Shown here piece after piece: positions 24,222 to 35,247 of a DNA stretch of 64,000 bases (the stretch's first letter is position 1; each line of letters opens with the position of its first letter). The notes beneath the pieces were generated by a model that searched no databases, was not told where the DNA came from, and worked only from the letters and a program-made list of their open reading frames with translations. The stretch is from Chitiniphilus eburneus (GTDB lineage: Bacteria > Pseudomonadota > Gammaproteobacteria > Burkholderiales > Chitinibacteraceae). The position numbers and the translations under genes are program-made. Location of the stretch: positions 32,505 through 96,504 of the forward strand of contig NZ_SUMF01000012.1 of assembly GCF_005048205.1 (NCBI RefSeq). Direction: 5' to 3'.

Positions 24222-24866
24222 ATGAGCTTAGGTCTTGTCGGACGCAAAGTCGGCATGACCCGCGTCTTTGCCGAGGATGGTGCGTCCATCCCGGTGACGG
24301 TGCTGGATCTGTCCGCAAATCGCGTCACGCAAATCAAGACGCCGGAAACCGATGGCTATGCAGCCGTTCAGGTGACCTTCGGCGCAAAGAAGGCCAATCG
24401 TGTCAACAAGGCGGAAGCCGGTCACTTCGCGAAGGCGGGTGTCGAGGCTGGTCTGGGACTCGTCGAGTTCCTGATCTCCGCTGAAAAGGCTGCCGAACTG
24501 AAGGCCGGCGACGCATTGTCCGTCGAGCTGTTCGCTGTCGGCCAGTTGGTCGATGTCAGTGGCACCACCCAGGGTAAGGGTTTCTCTGGTGTGATCAAGC
24601 GTCACAACTTCAGCTCCAACCGCGCTTCGCACGGTAACTCCCGTTCGCACAACACGCCGGGCTCCATTGGTCAGGCGCAGGATCCGGGTCGTATTTTCCC
24701 CGGCAAGCGTATGGCCGGTCAGTACGGCAACGTGAGCTGCACTGTGCAAAACCTGGAAGTCGTTCGCGTCGATGCCGAGCGTCAACTGCTGTTGGTCAAG
24801 GGCGCAGTCCCGGGCTCCAAGGGCAATGACGTAGTGGTTCGTCCGAGTGTCAAGGCGGGTGCGTAA
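24222..24866 (+). CDS. rplC: 50S ribosomal protein L3
   Basis: L3 (214 aa) is an early 50S assembly protein near the peptidyl transferase centre. [20 protein letters not shown] and the loop [21 protein letters not shown], which carries the methylated Gln in E. coli, are present. It heads this transcription unit and overlaps rplD by one base. Confidence 0.99.
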   Translation: MSLGLVGRKVGMTRVFAEDGASIPVTVLDLSANRVTQIKTPETDGYAAVQVTFGAKKANRVNKAEAGHFAKAGVEAGLGLVEFLISAEKAAELKAGDALSVELFAVGQLVDVSGTTQGKGFSGVIKRHNFSSNRASHGNSRSHNTPGSIGQAQDPGRIFPGKRMAGQYGNVSCTVQNLEVVRVDAERQLLLVKGAVPGSKGNDVVVRPSVKAGA

Positions 24867-25486
24867 TGGAACTGAAAGTCATCAATGCTAACGGCGAGGC
24901 GCAAGCCGCCGTCGCCGGGTCCGATACCCTGTTTGCTCGCGATTTCAACGAAGCGCTGGTCCACCAGGTTGTGACCGCCTACTTCGCCAACGCGCGCAGC
25001 GGCAATCGTGCCCAGAAAGACCGTGAAGACGTCAAGCACACCACCAAGAAGCCCTGGCGTCAGAAGGGTACGGGTCGCGCCCGTGCCGGTATGACTTCGT
25101 CGCCGCTGTGGCGCGGTGGTGGTCGGACCTTCCCGAACAGCCCGGACGAAAACTTCTCGCAAAAAGTGAACCGCAAGATGTACCGCGCCGGTATCGCGAC
25201 CATCCTGTCGCAACTGGTGCGTGAAGATCGTCTGGTGGTGGTCGATTCGTTTGCGCTCGAAGCGCCGAAGACCAAGGCTTTCGTGCAGAAGCTCGAGTCG
25301 CTGAAGCTCGATTCCGCGCTGATCGTGACCAAGGAGCTCGACGAGAACCTGTATCTGGCCTCGCGTAACCTGCCGCACGTGCTCGTTCTCGAGCCGTCGC
25401 AAGTCGATCCGGTCAGCCTCGTTCGCTTCAAGAAGCTCGTGCTCACTCGCGACGCGCTGCAAGCTCTTGAGGAGATCTACGCATGA
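24866..25486 (+). CDS. rplD: 50S ribosomal protein L4
   Basis: L4 (206 aa) lines the peptide exit tunnel with its long loop ([20 protein letters not shown]). In E. coli it also represses the S10 operon through a leader upstream of rpsJ. Since rpsJ is split off here, any such control would need the rplC leader instead. It overlaps rplC and rplW by one and four bases. Confidence 0.99.
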   Translation: MELKVINANGEAQAAVAGSDTLFARDFNEALVHQVVTAYFANARSGNRAQKDREDVKHTTKKPWRQKGTGRARAGMTSSPLWRGGGRTFPNSPDENFSQKVNRKMYRAGIATILSQLVREDRLVVVDSFALEAPKTKAFVQKLESLKLDSALIVTKELDENLYLASRNLPHVLVLEPSQVDPVSLVRFKKLVLTRDALQALEEIYA

Positions 25487-25788
25487 CGCAATTTACCGAA
25501 AACCGTCTGTTGCAGGTTCTGCGTGCGCCCATCGTCTCCGAAAAGAGCACGCTGGTTGCCGACAAGAACGAGCAGATCGTGTTCCGTGTTGCCACCGATG
25601 CCACCAAGGCTGAGATCAAGGCTGCTGTAGAGCTGCTGTTCAAGGTCCAGGTCAAGGGTGTGTCCGTGGTCAACGTCAAGGGCAAGTCGAAGCGTTTCGG
25701 CCGTTTCAACGGTCGTCGCGCTGACTGGAAAAAGGCCTACGTGAGCCTGGTTCCGGGTCAGGAAATCGACCTTGCGGCCGCGCAGTAA
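25483..25788 (+). CDS. rplW: 50S ribosomal protein L23
   Basis: L23 (101 aa) sits at the tunnel exit and docks trigger factor and [27 protein letters not shown] is the family N-terminus. The ATG overlaps the rplD stop (ATGA), indicating coupled translation. Confidence 0.99.
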   Translation: MTQFTENRLLQVLRAPIVSEKSTLVADKNEQIVFRVATDATKAEIKAAVELLFKVQVKGVSVVNVKGKSKRFGRFNGRRADWKKAYVSLVPGQEIDLAAAQ

Positions 25789-25800
25789 GGAGACTGAAAC

Positions 25801-26634
<834 letters not shown>

Positions 26635-26640
26635 TAGAAC

Positions 26641-26916
26641 ATGGCACGTTCTGTCAAGAAGGGTCCGTTCGTAGACCTGCACCTGATCAAGAAGATCGAG
26701 GCTGCGCGCGGTTCGAACGACAAGCGCCCGATCAAGACCTGGTCGCGCCGGTCCACGGTGCTGCCGGACTTCGTCGGTCTGACGATCGCCGTGCACAACG
26801 GCCGTCAGCACGTACCGGTGTACGTGAACGAAAACATGGTTGGCCACAAGCTGGGCGAGTTCGCGCTCACCCGCACGTTCAAGGGCCATGCCGCGGACAA
26901 GAAAGCCAAGCGATAA
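26641..26916 (+). CDS. rpsS: 30S ribosomal protein S19
   Basis: S19 (91 aa) contacts S13 and the A-site finger in the 30S head. It begins [19 protein letters not shown] and is complete through [10 protein letters not shown]. rplV follows after 9 nt. Confidence 0.99.
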   Translation: MARSVKKGPFVDLHLIKKIEAARGSNDKRPIKTWSRRSTVLPDFVGLTIAVHNGRQHVPVYVNENMVGHKLGEFALTRTFKGHAADKKAKR

Positions 26917-26925
26917 GGTGACGAC

Positions 26926-27255
26926 ATGCAAGTATCCGCTGTACTGAGCAATGCTCGCCTCTCCGCGCAAAAGGCTCGACTGGTCGCTGACCTGGTTCGT
27001 GGCAAGCCGGTAGAGCAAGCGCTCAACATCCTGACCTTCAGTCCGAAGAAGGCCGCCGTCCTGATCAAGAAGGTGCTGGAGTCGGCAATTGCCAACGCCG
27101 AGCACAACGAAGGCGCCGACATCGACGCCCTCAAGGTCCGGACGATCTATGTGGACAAGGGGCCATCTCTCAAGCGTTTCACCGCTCGCGCCAAGGGCCG
27201 CGGTAACCGCATCGAGAAGCAGACCTGCCACATCACGCTGACTGTGGGCGACTAA
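26926..27255 (+). CDS. rplV: 50S ribosomal protein L22
   Basis: L22 (109 aa) forms part of the exit-tunnel constriction with L4 and takes part in macrolide sensitivity and stalling. [19 protein letters not shown] and the hairpin tip with [12 protein letters not shown] look wild type, with no insertion or deletion. Confidence 0.99.
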   Translation: MQVSAVLSNARLSAQKARLVADLVRGKPVEQALNILTFSPKKAAVLIKKVLESAIANAEHNEGADIDALKVRTIYVDKGPSLKRFTARAKGRGNRIEKQTCHITLTVGD

Positions 27256-27264
27256 GGAGCGATT

Positions 27265-27969
27265 ATGGGTCAGAAAATTCATCCGACGGGTTTTCGTCTC
27301 GCCGTCACCAAAAACTGGGCCTCGCGCTGGTACGCCAACAGCCGTAACTTCGGCAAGATGCTTACCGAAGACATCGAGGTGCGCGACTTCCTGAAGAAGC
27401 GCCTCGCCAACGCCGCGGTCAGCCGCGTCGTGATCGAGCGCCCGGCCAAGAATGCCAAGATCACCATCTACACCGCACGTCCGGGTGTGGTGATCGGCAA
27501 GAAGGGCGAGGATATCGAACTGCTGAAGAAGCAGTTGCAGAACATCCTCAAGGTGCCGGTGCACGTCAACATCGAAGAAGTGCGCAAGCCGGAAATCGAC
27601 GCGCAGATCATCGCCGACAGCATCTCGTCGCAGCTCGAAAAGCGCGTGATGTTCCGTCGTGCCATGAAGCGTGCGATGCAGAACGCCATGCGTCTGGGTG
27701 CCCAGGGCATCAAGATCATGTCGGCCGGTCGTCTGAACGGTATCGAAATCGCCCGTACCGAGTGGTACCGCGAAGGCCGCGTGCCGCTGCATACCCTGCG
27801 TGCTGACATCGACTACGCGACCAGCGAAGCGAAGACCACGTACGGCATCATCGGTATCAAGGTCTGGGTATACAAGGGCGAAGTGAAGCCGGGCGAAAAG
27901 GCCGCTGAACCGGCCCCGGATACCCAGCGCAAGGCACGTAAGGGGGCACGCAATGCTGCAGCCAACTAG
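27265..27969 (+). CDS. rpsC: 30S ribosomal protein S3
   Basis: S3 (234 aa) lies at the mRNA entry channel. The KH motif ([14 protein letters not shown]) and [20 protein letters not shown] are present. A basic C-terminal tail ends in [12 protein letters not shown]. Its end overlaps the rplP start by 17 nt. Confidence 0.99.
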   Translation: MGQKIHPTGFRLAVTKNWASRWYANSRNFGKMLTEDIEVRDFLKKRLANAAVSRVVIERPAKNAKITIYTARPGVVIGKKGEDIELLKKQLQNILKVPVHVNIEEVRKPEIDAQIIADSISSQLEKRVMFRRAMKRAMQNAMRLGAQGIKIMSAGRLNGIEIARTEWYREGRVPLHTLRADIDYATSEAKTTYGIIGIKVWVYKGEVKPGEKAAEPAPDTQRKARKGARNAAAN

Positions 27970-28369
27970 ACTCAAGTTCCGCAAGGTCCAGAAGGGCCGT
28001 AACACCGGCATCGCGACCCGCGGCAACAGTGTGGCGTTCGGTACCTGGGGCCTGAAGGCAACCACCCGTGGTCGCCTGACCGCCCGCCAGATCGAAGCGG
28101 CCCGCCGCGCGATCACCCGTCACATCAAGCGTGGCGGTCGCGTCTGGATTCGCGTGTTCCCGGACAAACCCATTTCGACCAAGCCGGCCGAAGTGCGGAT
28201 GGGTAACGGTAAGGGCAGCCCGGAATACTGGGTTGCTGAAATTCAACCTGGCAAGGTCCTGTACGAGCTGGATGGCGTCAACGAGGAGCTCGCTCGCGAA
28301 GCCTTCCGTCTCGCCTCCGCCAAGCTGCCGTTCGGTACGACCTTCGTCACTCGTCAAGTGGGGCAATGA
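27953..28369 (+). CDS. rplP: 50S ribosomal protein L16
   Basis: L16 (138 aa) positions A-site tRNA near the peptidyl transferase centre. The start at 27953 ([19 protein letters not shown]) matches the family and lies inside rpsC, a conserved overlap. The rpmC start overlaps its stop. Confidence 0.99.
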   Translation: MLQPTRLKFRKVQKGRNTGIATRGNSVAFGTWGLKATTRGRLTARQIEAARRAITRHIKRGGRVWIRVFPDKPISTKPAEVRMGNGKGSPEYWVAEIQPGKVLYELDGVNEELAREAFRLASAKLPFGTTFVTRQVGQ

Positions 28370-28557
28370 TGAAAGCTGCTGAACTTCGTCAAAAGTCGGC
28401 CGACGAGCTCAAGGGCGAACTGACTGCCCTGTTGCGCGCCCAGTTCGGTCTGCGCATGCAGGCCGCTACCGGCCAGCTCGCCAAGTCGAGCGAACTGAAG
28501 CGTGTGCGCAAGGATATTGCGCGCGTCCGTACCATCCTGGCTCAGAAGGCTGCGTAA
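28369..28557 (+). CDS. rpmC: 50S ribosomal protein L29
   Basis: L29 (62 aa) is a small helical protein beside L23 at the tunnel exit. Two consecutive ATG codons (28366 and 28369) overlap the rplP stop. I chose the second because the family starts MKAxEL; the first would add one Met. [19 protein letters not shown] is the family core. Confidence 0.96.
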   Translation: MKAAELRQKSADELKGELTALLRAQFGLRMQAATGQLAKSSELKRVRKDIARVRTILAQKAA

Positions 28558-28558
28558 C

Positions 28559-28822
28559 ATGACCGAAGCAAAACTGAAGCGTACGCTGACCGGTCGTGTG
28601 GTCAGCAACAAGATGGATAAGACGGTCACCGTTTTGGTCGAGCATCTGGTCAAGCACCCGATCTACGGCAAGGTGATGCGTCGTTCCAAGAAGTACCACG
28701 CTCACGATGAAAGCAATCAATACAACGAAGGCGATCTGGTGACGATCGTGGAAACCCGTCCGGTTTCCAAGACCAAGTCCTGGGCTGTTGCCGAGTTGCT
28801 GGAAAAGGCTCGTACCGTCTAA
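28559..28822 (+). CDS. rpsQ: 30S ribosomal protein S17
   Basis: S17 (87 aa) is a primary 16S-binding OB-fold protein. [20 protein letters not shown] and the C-terminal [14 protein letters not shown] are intact. The ATG at 28559 lies one base after the rpmC stop. It ends this unit ahead of a terminator. Confidence 0.98.
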   Translation: MTEAKLKRTLTGRVVSNKMDKTVTVLVEHLVKHPIYGKVMRRSKKYHAHDESNQYNEGDLVTIVETRPVSKTKSWAVAELLEKARTV

Positions 28823-28849
28823 TTTATTAGAACGGTATAAGTTCTTGCG

Positions 28850-28883
28850 CGGGCATTGTACTTTGAGTACAATGCCCGTTTTT
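28850..28883 (+). terminator. terminator between rpsQ and rplN
   Basis: Perfect 13-bp arms (28850-28862 and 28866-28878), a TTG loop, then TTTTT. This is the clean break between the S10-type genes and the spc-type genes. A TATAAG that could be a -10 lies 8 nt upstream at 28836-28841, with a poor -35. Confidence 0.85.
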
Positions 28884-29022
28884 CCGTCTCACGGCAGCGC
28901 TAGTTGCCGTGTTTGTTTCTTCCCCCTTCGGGGTCCAAAACTGGTCGCGTTTGCCTGGTTTTGCCAGGCGTGATCCTGGTGTTGCCGGGATATTCGCGGG
29001 TTAAGTTGGAGGTTGTTTTTAA
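28884..29022 (+). promoter_or_regulatory. hairpin-rich leader of the rplN (spc) unit
   Basis: 139 nt with several hairpins: ACGGCA/TGCCGT, CCCC-TTC-GGGG, and a tandem pair of similar 15-nt units (28954-28968 and 28975-28989, 13 of 15 identical), each able to fold as CCTGG-loop-CC(A/G)GG. A GGAGG ribosome site ends the leader. Regulatory role is inferred. Confidence 0.5.
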
Positions 29023-29391
29023 ATGATCCAAATGCAATCCATGCTGGAGGTTGCGGACAACACTGGTGCGCGCAGCGTTATGTGCATCAAGGTGTTGGGC
29101 GGCTCCAAGCGTCGCTACGCAGCCGTTGGCGACATCATCAAGGTGAGCATCAAGGATGCGGCCCCGCGCGGTCGTGTCAAGAAGGGTGACGTGTACAACG
29201 CCGTGGTGGTTCGTACCGCCAAGGGCGTGCGTCGTTCGGATGGCTCGCTGATCAAGTTCGACGGCAACGCCGCCGTCCTCCTCAACAACAAGCTGGAGCC
29301 GATCGGCACCCGCATCTTCGGGCCGGTGACGCGTGAGTTGCGTACCGAGCGCTTCATGAAGATCGTGTCGCTCGCGCCGGAAGTGCTGTAA
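29023..29391 (+). CDS. rplN: 50S ribosomal protein L14
   Basis: L14 (122 aa) is at the subunit interface and binds the silencing factor RsfS in other bacteria. [20 protein letters not shown] and the ending [12 protein letters not shown] are typical. First gene of the spc-type block, downstream of a long structured leader. Confidence 0.99.
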   Translation: MIQMQSMLEVADNTGARSVMCIKVLGGSKRRYAAVGDIIKVSIKDAAPRGRVKKGDVYNAVVVRTAKGVRRSDGSLIKFDGNAAVLLNNKLEPIGTRIFGPVTRELRTERFMKIVSLAPEVL

Positions 29392-29401
29392 GGGGAACGG
29401 T

Positions 29402-29722
29402 ATGAACAAGATTCGCAAGGGCGACGAAGTCGTCATCATCGCTGGCAAGGACAAGGGTCGTCGCGGCACCGTGCTGCGTGTATTCCCGGCCGACGACCGC
29501 GTGATCGTGGAAGGCATCAATGTGGTGAAGAAGCACCAGAAGCCGAACCCGATGCGCAACGTGCAAGGTGGCATCGTCGAAAAGACCATGCCGATTCATG
29601 TGTCCAACGTGGCGATCTTCAACGCCGCGACCGGCAAGGCCGACCGCGTGGGCTTCAAGGTGCTGGAAGACGGCAATAAGGTTCGCGTCTTCAAGTCCAA
29701 CGGCGAAGTCGTCGGCGGCTAA
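29402..29722 (+). CDS. rplX: 50S ribosomal protein L24
   Basis: L24 (106 aa) starts 50S assembly. The KOW motif [20 protein letters not shown] and [10 protein letters not shown] are present. The gaps to rplN and rplE are 10 and 14 nt. Confidence 0.99.
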   Translation: MNKIRKGDEVVIIAGKDKGRRGTVLRVFPADDRVIVEGINVVKKHQKPNPMRNVQGGIVEKTMPIHVSNVAIFNAATGKADRVGFKVLEDGNKVRVFKSNGEVVGG

Positions 29723-29736
29723 GGGGTAGAACGAAC

Positions 29737-30276
29737 ATGACTCGTCTGCAAGATATTTACCAAGAAAAGATTGTGCCGGCGCTCATCGAGCAGTTCGGTT
29801 ACAAGTCCGTGATGGAAGTGCCGCGCATCGAAAAGATCACCATCAACATGGGTGTGGGTGAAGCGGTTGCTGACAAGAAGGTGATGGAACACGCCGTAGG
29901 CGATCTGGAAAAGATCGCGGGTCAGAAGGTTGTCGTGACCAAGGCCAAGAAGTCCATCGCCGGCTTCAAGATTCGTGACGGGTATCCGGTTGGCTGCAAG
30001 GTCACCCTGCGTCGTGATCGCATGTATGAATTCCTCGATCGTCTGGTGACCGTGGCCCTGCCGCGCGTTCGCGACTTCCGCGGCATCCCCGCCAAGTCGT
30101 TCGACGGCCGTGGCAACTACAACATGGGCGTACGCGAACAGATCATTTTTCCTGAGATCGAGTACGACAAGATCGACGCGCTGCGTGGGATGAACATCAC
30201 CATCACCACGACCGCCAAGACCGACGATGAAGCGCGCGCCCTGCTGGCCGCCTTCAAGTTCCCGTTCAAGAATTGA
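29737..30276 (+). CDS. rplE: 50S ribosomal protein L5
   Basis: L5 (179 aa) binds 5S rRNA and forms the central protuberance. [16 protein letters not shown] and [19 protein letters not shown] are intact. In E. coli S8 represses translation at this start; the sequence here does not show an obvious mimic by eye. Confidence 0.99.
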   Translation: MTRLQDIYQEKIVPALIEQFGYKSVMEVPRIEKITINMGVGEAVADKKVMEHAVGDLEKIAGQKVVVTKAKKSIAGFKIRDGYPVGCKVTLRRDRMYEFLDRLVTVALPRVRDFRGIPAKSFDGRGNYNMGVREQIIFPEIEYDKIDALRGMNITITTTAKTDDEARALLAAFKFPFKN

Positions 30277-30283
30277 GGCGATC

Positions 30284-30589
30284 ATGGCAAAACTTGCACT
30301 GATTAAACGCGAAGAGAAGCGCCGCGCAACCGTCGCCAAGTTCGCGGCCAAGCGCGAAAAGCTGCTGGCCGTGGTCAACGACCAGAGCGTTAGCGAAGAG
30401 GAGCGTTTTGCCGCGCGCCTCAAGCTGCAACAACTGCCGCGCAACGCCAGCCCGGTCCGCACCGGCTCCCGTTGCTCGATTACCGGCCGCCCGCGCGGCG
30501 TGTACCGCAAGTTCGGCCTTGGCCGTAACAAGCTGCGCGAATTGGCCATGAAGGGTGAAATCCCCGGCATGGTCAAGGCTAGCTGGTAA
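30284..30589 (+). CDS. rpsN: 30S ribosomal protein S14
   Basis: S14 (101 aa) of the long, zinc-independent form. It lacks the CxxC...CxxC ribbon of the short zinc form and has [20 protein letters not shown] instead. The ATG at 30284 follows the rplE stop by 7 nt. Confidence 0.98.
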   Translation: MAKLALIKREEKRRATVAKFAAKREKLLAVVNDQSVSEEERFAARLKLQQLPRNASPVRTGSRCSITGRPRGVYRKFGLGRNKLRELAMKGEIPGMVKASW

Positions 30590-30604
30590 TAGGAGAGATA
30601 AAAC

Positions 30605-30997
30605 ATGGCAATGCATGATCCTATCGCCGATATGCTCACCCGTATCCGTAACGCCCAGCGTGCGGAAAAAGGCGCCGTGACGATGCCGTCCTCGAAGTTG
30701 AAGGTCGCTATCGCCAAGGTGCTCCAGGACGAAGGCTATATCGAGTCGTTCGCCGTGACTGGCGACGTGAAGCCCGAGCTCAGCATCGAGCTGAAGTACT
30801 ACGCCGGCCGCCCGGTCATCGAACGCATCGAACGCGTTTCGAAGCCTGGCCTGCGCATCTACAAGGGTGCCACGGATATTCCGCAGGTAATGAATGGTCT
30901 TGGCGTGGCAATCCTGTCCACGTCCAAGGGTGTGATGACCGATCGCAAGGCGCGTGCCAACGGTGTTGGTGGCGAGCTTCTGTGCTTCGTCGCGTAA
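30605..30997 (+). CDS. rpsH: 30S ribosomal protein S8
   Basis: S8 (130 aa) is a primary 16S-binding protein and the usual spc-operon repressor. [20 protein letters not shown] and the ending [16 protein letters not shown] are standard. Confidence 0.99.
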   Translation: MAMHDPIADMLTRIRNAQRAEKGAVTMPSSKLKVAIAKVLQDEGYIESFAVTGDVKPELSIELKYYAGRPVIERIERVSKPGLRIYKGATDIPQVMNGLGVAILSTSKGVMTDRKARANGVGGELLCFVA

Positions 30998-31009
30998 TGG
31001 GGTGAAACG

Positions 31010-31543
31010 ATGTCTCGTGTAGCGAAGAACCCGGTCGCCATCCCGGCAGGTGTCGAAGTCAAGCTCAACGACGGTGCCATCACCGTCAAGGGCCCGAACG
31101 GCACGCTGAGCCAGGCGCTCGGCAGCAACGTCGAAGTCAAGATCGAAAACAACGAAGTCCTGTTTGCCGCCCGTGATGGCAGCAAGCCGGCCCGCGCAAT
31201 GTCCGGTACCCTGCGCGCGCTGGTCAACAACATGGTGAACGGCGTTTCCAAGGGTTTCGAGCGCAAGCTCAACCTGGTGGGCGTCGGCTACCGTGCCCAG
31301 GCACAAGGCGATACGCTGAATCTGACGTTGGGCTTCTCCCACCCTGTGGCGCACAAGATGCCCGCTGGCGTGAAGGTGGAAACCCCGACCCAGACCGAAA
31401 TCGTACTCAAATCTGCTGACAAGCAGGCTCTTGGTCAAGTGGCCGCTGAAATCCGTGCCTACCGCGCACCCGAACCGTACAAGGGCAAGGGTGTTCGTTA
31501 TTCGGACGAAGTGGTTGTTCTGAAAGAAACCAAGAAGAAGTAA
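31010..31543 (+). CDS. rplF: 50S ribosomal protein L6
   Basis: L6 (177 aa) is a two-domain protein near the sarcin-ricin loop. [17 protein letters not shown] and the C-terminal [16 protein letters not shown] are conserved. The gap to rplR is 13 nt. Confidence 0.99.
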   Translation: MSRVAKNPVAIPAGVEVKLNDGAITVKGPNGTLSQALGSNVEVKIENNEVLFAARDGSKPARAMSGTLRALVNNMVNGVSKGFERKLNLVGVGYRAQAQGDTLNLTLGFSHPVAHKMPAGVKVETPTQTEIVLKSADKQALGQVAAEIRAYRAPEPYKGKGVRYSDEVVVLKETKKK

Positions 31544-31556
31544 TCGAGGCTGAATC

Positions 31557-31910
31557 ATGGACAAGAAAGAGACTCGACTCCGCCGCGCACGTAAAACTCG
31601 TGCCAAGATTGCGGAGCTCAAGGTGGTGCGCCTCTCGGTGCATCGTACCAACAGCCATATCTACGCTCAGGTCATCGATGCGGACAGCGCCAAGGTGCTG
31701 GCCAGCGCGTCGACGCTCGAAGCTGAAGTGCGTGGCCAGGTCAAGAACGGCGGCAGCGTCGACGCTGCTACCCTGATCGGCAAGCGCATCGCCGAGAAGG
31801 CCCGTGCTGCTGGTGTGGAGAAGGTTGCGTTCGACCGCTCCGGTTTCCATTACCACGGTCGCGTGAAGGCGCTTGCTGACGCCGCACGCGAAGGCGGCCT
31901 CGTCTTCTAA
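31557..31910 (+). CDS. rplR: 50S ribosomal protein L18
   Basis: L18 (117 aa) binds 5S rRNA with L5. The N-terminus is Arg/Lys-rich ([14 protein letters not shown]), and the end [20 protein letters not shown] is diagnostic. Confidence 0.99.
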   Translation: MDKKETRLRRARKTRAKIAELKVVRLSVHRTNSHIYAQVIDADSAKVLASASTLEAEVRGQVKNGGSVDAATLIGKRIAEKARAAGVEKVAFDRSGFHYHGRVKALADAAREGGLVF

Positions 31911-31924
31911 TTTGGAGTGATCAA

Positions 31925-32437
31925 ATGGCTAGGAACGAAGTAGAAGATCGCAGCGACGGCCTTCGCGAGAAGATGGTGAGCGTGAATCGCGTCACCAAGG
32001 TCGTGAAGGGTGGTCGTATTCTCGGCTTCGCCGCGCTGACCGTGGTCGGTGATGGCGATGGCGGCGTTGGCATGGGCAAGGGCAAGGCGAAGGAAGTGCC
32101 GGTCGCAGTGCAAAAGGCACTGGACGAAGCCCGTCGCAAACTGTTCAAGGCTCCGCTGAAGAACGGTACCGTGCCGCACGCGGTGGTTGGTCGCCATGGC
32201 GCCACCACCGTGTTCATGCAGCCCGCTCCCGATGGTACCGGCATTATCGCCGGCGGCCCGATGCGCGCCGTGTTCGAAGTGGCCGGCGTGCATAACGTCA
32301 GCGCCAAGATCCATGGCTCGACCAACCCGTACAACGTGGTTCGCGCCACGCTGGATGGTTTGGCCAAGCTGCAAACGGCGGGTGACATTGCTGCCAAGCG
32401 CGGCAAGACCGTCGAAGAAATCCTGGGGGACGCATAA
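31925..32437 (+). CDS. rpsE: 30S ribosomal protein S5
   Basis: S5 (170 aa) lies at the mRNA entry and affects fidelity. The double-stranded RNA-binding-like N-domain has [16 protein letters not shown], and the loop [18 protein letters not shown] looks wild type at the spectinomycin-related turn. The rpmD ATG follows the stop directly. Confidence 0.99.
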   Translation: MARNEVEDRSDGLREKMVSVNRVTKVVKGGRILGFAALTVVGDGDGGVGMGKGKAKEVPVAVQKALDEARRKLFKAPLKNGTVPHAVVGRHGATTVFMQPAPDGTGIIAGGPMRAVFEVAGVHNVSAKIHGSTNPYNVVRATLDGLAKLQTAGDIAAKRGKTVEEILGDA

Positions 32438-32623
32438 ATGAGCGACGCCAAGAAAGTCAAGGTCACGCTCGTCAAGAGCCTGATCGGACGTCTGGAATCG
32501 CACCAGGCGTGCGCGCGTGGTCTTGGTCTGCGTAAGCTGAACAGCTCGGCTGAAGTGATCGATACGCCGGCCAACCGCGGCATGATCAACAAGATCAGCT
32601 ACCTGCTGAAGGTGGAGGGCTAA
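32438..32623 (+). CDS. rpmD: 50S ribosomal protein L30
   Basis: L30 (61 aa), with [17 protein letters not shown] and the [10 protein letters not shown] motif. It starts with no gap after rpsE and ends 2 nt before rplO, which suggests tight coupling. Confidence 0.98.
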   Translation: MSDAKKVKVTLVKSLIGRLESHQACARGLGLRKLNSSAEVIDTPANRGMINKISYLLKVEG

Positions 32624-32625
32624 TC

Positions 32626-33066
32626 ATGTCTCTCGTACTGAACAACCTGAAGCCTGCCGAAGGCTCGACTCACGCCAAGAAGCGTGTCGGTCGTGGCATC
32701 GGTTCCGGTCTGGGCAAGACTGCCGGCCGTGGTCACAAGGGTCAGAAATCCCGCGCCGGCGGTTTCCACAAGGTTGGCTTTGAAGGCGGTCAAATGCCGC
32801 TGCAACGCCGCCTGCCGAAGCGTGGTTTCGTTTCGCTTGCCAAGGGCAAGAGCGCCGAAGTGCGCTTGTCCGACTTGAATGCACTGCCGGTCAACGAGAT
32901 CGACTACGCAGTGCTGCTGCAGGCCGGTGTGATCGGCCAGCACGCTCAAGCGGTCAAGGTCATCCTGGCTGGCAAGATCGAACGTGCCGTTACCTTGAAG
33001 GGCCTGTCGGTCACCAAGGGTGCGCGCGCCGCGATCGAAGCTGCCGGTGGCAGCATCGCCGAGTAA
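32626..33066 (+). CDS. rplO: 50S ribosomal protein L15
   Basis: L15 (146 aa) is a late 50S assembly protein. The Gly/Arg/Lys-rich extension [20 protein letters not shown] is typical, and the globular domain follows. It precedes secY by 25 nt. Confidence 0.99.
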   Translation: MSLVLNNLKPAEGSTHAKKRVGRGIGSGLGKTAGRGHKGQKSRAGGFHKVGFEGGQMPLQRRLPKRGFVSLAKGKSAEVRLSDLNALPVNEIDYAVLLQAGVIGQHAQAVKVILAGKIERAVTLKGLSVTKGARAAIEAAGGSIAE

Positions 33067-33091
33067 CCGAGCTCAAGTCAGAGGCAGCAAC

Positions 33092-34402
33092 GTGGCAAAT
33101 CCCGCTATGGCTTCCGCAGGCAACAAGTTCGCGGATCTGAAGAAGCGGATCTGGTTCCTGATCGGTGCACTGATTGTGTACCGTATCGGGGCACATATCC
33201 CCGTGCCGGGCATCAACCCGGCGGAACTGGCTAAGCTGTTCAATTCCTCGCAAACCGGCCTGCTGAACATGTTCAACATGTTCTCGGGCGGTGCGTTGTC
33301 GCGCTTCACCGTGTTTGCTATCGGGATCATGCCGTATATTTCGGCGTCGATCATCATGCAGCTCGGCTCCGAAGTGTTTCCTTCGCTCAAGCAATTGAAG
33401 AAGGAAGGCGAGGCCGGCCGGCGCAAGATCACGCAGTACACGCGCTATGCCACGGTGCTGCTTGCAACCGCGCAGAGCTTCGGCATTGCGATGATGTTGT
33501 TCAAGCAGCCCAACCTGGTGCTTCTGCCGCAAGGCATGTTCCTCTTTACCACGGTGGTCACGCTGGTCACCGGCACCATGTTCCTGATGTGGCTGGGTGA
33601 GCAGATCACGGAGCGCGGTATCGGCAACGGGATCTCGATCCTGATCTGTGCCGGTATTGCAGCCGGCGTGCCGAGTGCCATTGGCAAGACGCTGTCGCTG
33701 GTGCAGGCGGGTAGCCTGCACGAGATCATGGCGTTGTTCTTGGCCGTGGCCGTGGTGCTGCTGACCGCAGCGGTGGTGTTCGTGGAGCGTGGTCAACGCA
33801 AGGTGCCGGTGCAATATGCCAAGCGCCAGGTCGGTAACCGCGTGATGCAGGCCCAGAGCACCCATCTGCCGCTGAAGATCAATATGGCGGGTGTCATTCC
33901 GCCGATCTTCGCGTCGTCGATCATCCTGTTTCCCGCAACGTTGCTGTCCTGGACTGGCAACAGCGAGAAGCTGGGGTGGCTGAAGGCGATCGGCGATACG
34001 CTGCACCCGGGCCAGCCCGTGTATGTACTGCTTTATGCCGCAGCGATCATTTTCTTCTGCTACTTCTATACCGCCCTGGTGTTCAATCCCCGGGAAACCG
34101 CGGACAACCTGAAGAAGAGCGGGGCAATGATTCCGGGTTATCGCCCGGGCGAGCATACGGCCCGTTACATCGAAAAACTGATTCTGAAGCTGACGTTGAT
34201 CGGCGCCGTCTATATCACGGTGATCTGTCTGATTCCTGAGTTCCTGATCCTGAAATGGAATGTCCCGTTCTATTTCGGTGGTACGTCGCTGCTGATTCTG
34301 GTGGTGGTGACCATGGACTTCATGGCGCAGATGCAGTCCTACGTGCTGTCGCATCAGTACGAGAGCCTGCTGAAGAAGGCAAACTTCAAAGGCGCGGCCT
34401 AA
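33092..34402 (+). CDS. secY: preprotein translocase subunit SecY
   Basis: SecY (436 aa) is the pore of the Sec channel, with ten hydrophobic segments. I chose the GTG at 33092 because GAGG lies at a good distance and the protein then starts [19 protein letters not shown], as in related bacteria; an ATG at 33107 is possible. [16 protein letters not shown] and the cytoplasmic loop [19 protein letters not shown] region are recognisable. Partner SecE is encoded at 7330. Confidence 0.97.
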   Translation: MANPAMASAGNKFADLKKRIWFLIGALIVYRIGAHIPVPGINPAELAKLFNSSQTGLLNMFNMFSGGALSRFTVFAIGIMPYISASIIMQLGSEVFPSLKQLKKEGEAGRRKITQYTRYATVLLATAQSFGIAMMLFKQPNLVLLPQGMFLFTTVVTLVTGTMFLMWLGEQITERGIGNGISILICAGIAAGVPSAIGKTLSLVQAGSLHEIMALFLAVAVVLLTAAVVFVERGQRKVPVQYAKRQVGNRVMQAQSTHLPLKINMAGVIPPIFASSIILFPATLLSWTGNSEKLGWLKAIGDTLHPGQPVYVLLYAAAIIFFCYFYTALVFNPRETADNLKKSGAMIPGYRPGEHTARYIEKLILKLTLIGAVYITVICLIPEFLILKWNVPFYFGGTSLLILVVVTMDFMAQMQSYVLSHQYESLLKKANFKGAA

Positions 34403-34423
34403 GCCGGATTGAATCGACTAGCC

Positions 34424-34642
34424 ATGGCGAAAGAAGACGTTATTCAGATGCAGGGCGAAGTCCTGGAAACGCTGCCTAACGCAACGTTCAAGGTCAAGCT
34501 TGAAAACGGACATGTGGTCCTTGGTCATATCTCCGGCAAGATGCGGATGCACTATATCCGCATCCTTCCCGGTGACAAGGTTACGGTGGAACTCACCCCT
34601 TACGATCTGACCAAGGCTCGCATCGTATTCCGGACGAAGTGA
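34424..34642 (+). CDS. infA: translation initiation factor IF-1
   Basis: IF-1 (72 aa), an OB-fold protein that blocks the A site during initiation. [20 protein letters not shown] fixes the start at 34424; an upstream in-frame TTG at 34409 is not needed. Placement between secY and rpmJ is common in betaproteobacteria. Confidence 0.98.
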   Translation: MAKEDVIQMQGEVLETLPNATFKVKLENGHVVLGHISGKMRMHYIRILPGDKVTVELTPYDLTKARIVFRTK

Positions 34643-34680
34643 TTCGAACGGAATCTCACTTTAGATGAAAGGACCAGACG

Positions 34681-34794
34681 ATGAGAGTTCAAGCATCGGT
34701 CAAGAAAATCTGCCGCAACTGCAAGATCATCCGCCGCAATCGCGTGGTGCGCGTGATCTGCACGGATCCGCGGCACAAGCAGCGCCAGGGCTGA
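34681..34794 (+). CDS. rpmJ: 50S ribosomal protein L36
   Basis: A 37-aa protein starting [19 protein letters not shown]. The zinc ligands Cys11, Cys14, Cys27 and His32 are present, so this is the zinc-binding C+ form. Its stop codon lies inside a perfect hairpin (34790-34808) that also covers the -35 of the rpsM promoter. Confidence 0.98.
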   Translation: MRVQASVKKICRNCKIIRRNRVVRVICTDPRHKQRQG

Positions 34795-34823
34795 TTGAGT
34801 CAATCAGCTCAGGTTGCTATAAT
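34795..34823 (+). promoter_or_regulatory. promoter of the alpha operon (rpsM)
   Basis: TTGAGT (34795-34800), 17-nt spacer, TGC-TATAAT extended -10 (hexamer 34818-34823). The start near 34830 leaves a leader of only about 25 nt before rpsM. Confidence 0.85.
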
Positions 34824-34854
34824 CCGCAACTTTTTGAACCTGGGGTAAAGAAGT

Positions 34855-35217
34855 ATGGCCCGTATTGCTGGGGTTAACATCCCTAATCATCAGCATACTG
34901 TGATCGGCCTTCAGGCAATCTATGGCATTGGCCGCACTCGTGCGATCTCTGTCTGCGCTGCCACCGGCATCGAGCCGAACAAGAAGGTTAAAGATCTCAG
35001 CGAAGCTGAGTTGGACAAGCTGCGTGAAGAAGTCGGCAAGTACATTGTCGAAGGCGATCTGCGTCGCGAAGTCACGATGAGCATCAAGCGTCTGATGGAC
35101 CTTGGCTGCTATCGCGGTTTCCGTCATCGCAAGGGCCTTCCGGTGCGCGGCCAACGCACGCGTACCAATGCGCGCACTCGCAAGGGCCCGCGCAAGCCTA
35201 TCGCCGGCAAGAAATAA
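34855..35217 (+). CDS. rpsM: 30S ribosomal protein S13
   Basis: S13 (120 aa) bridges the subunits from the 30S head. [20 protein letters not shown] and the tail [20 protein letters not shown] are standard. First gene of the alpha-type block with its own promoter. Confidence 0.99.
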   Translation: MARIAGVNIPNHQHTVIGLQAIYGIGRTRAISVCAATGIEPNKKVKDLSEAELDKLREEVGKYIVEGDLRREVTMSIKRLMDLGCYRGFRHRKGLPVRGQRTRTNARTRKGPRKPIAGKK

Positions 35218-35247
35218 TCGCCGCAGCGTAAATTAAGGATTTAAAGA

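Noticed and set aside
34790..34808. rpmJ-end hairpin as a terminator
   Set aside because: No T-run follows; called a hairpin only.
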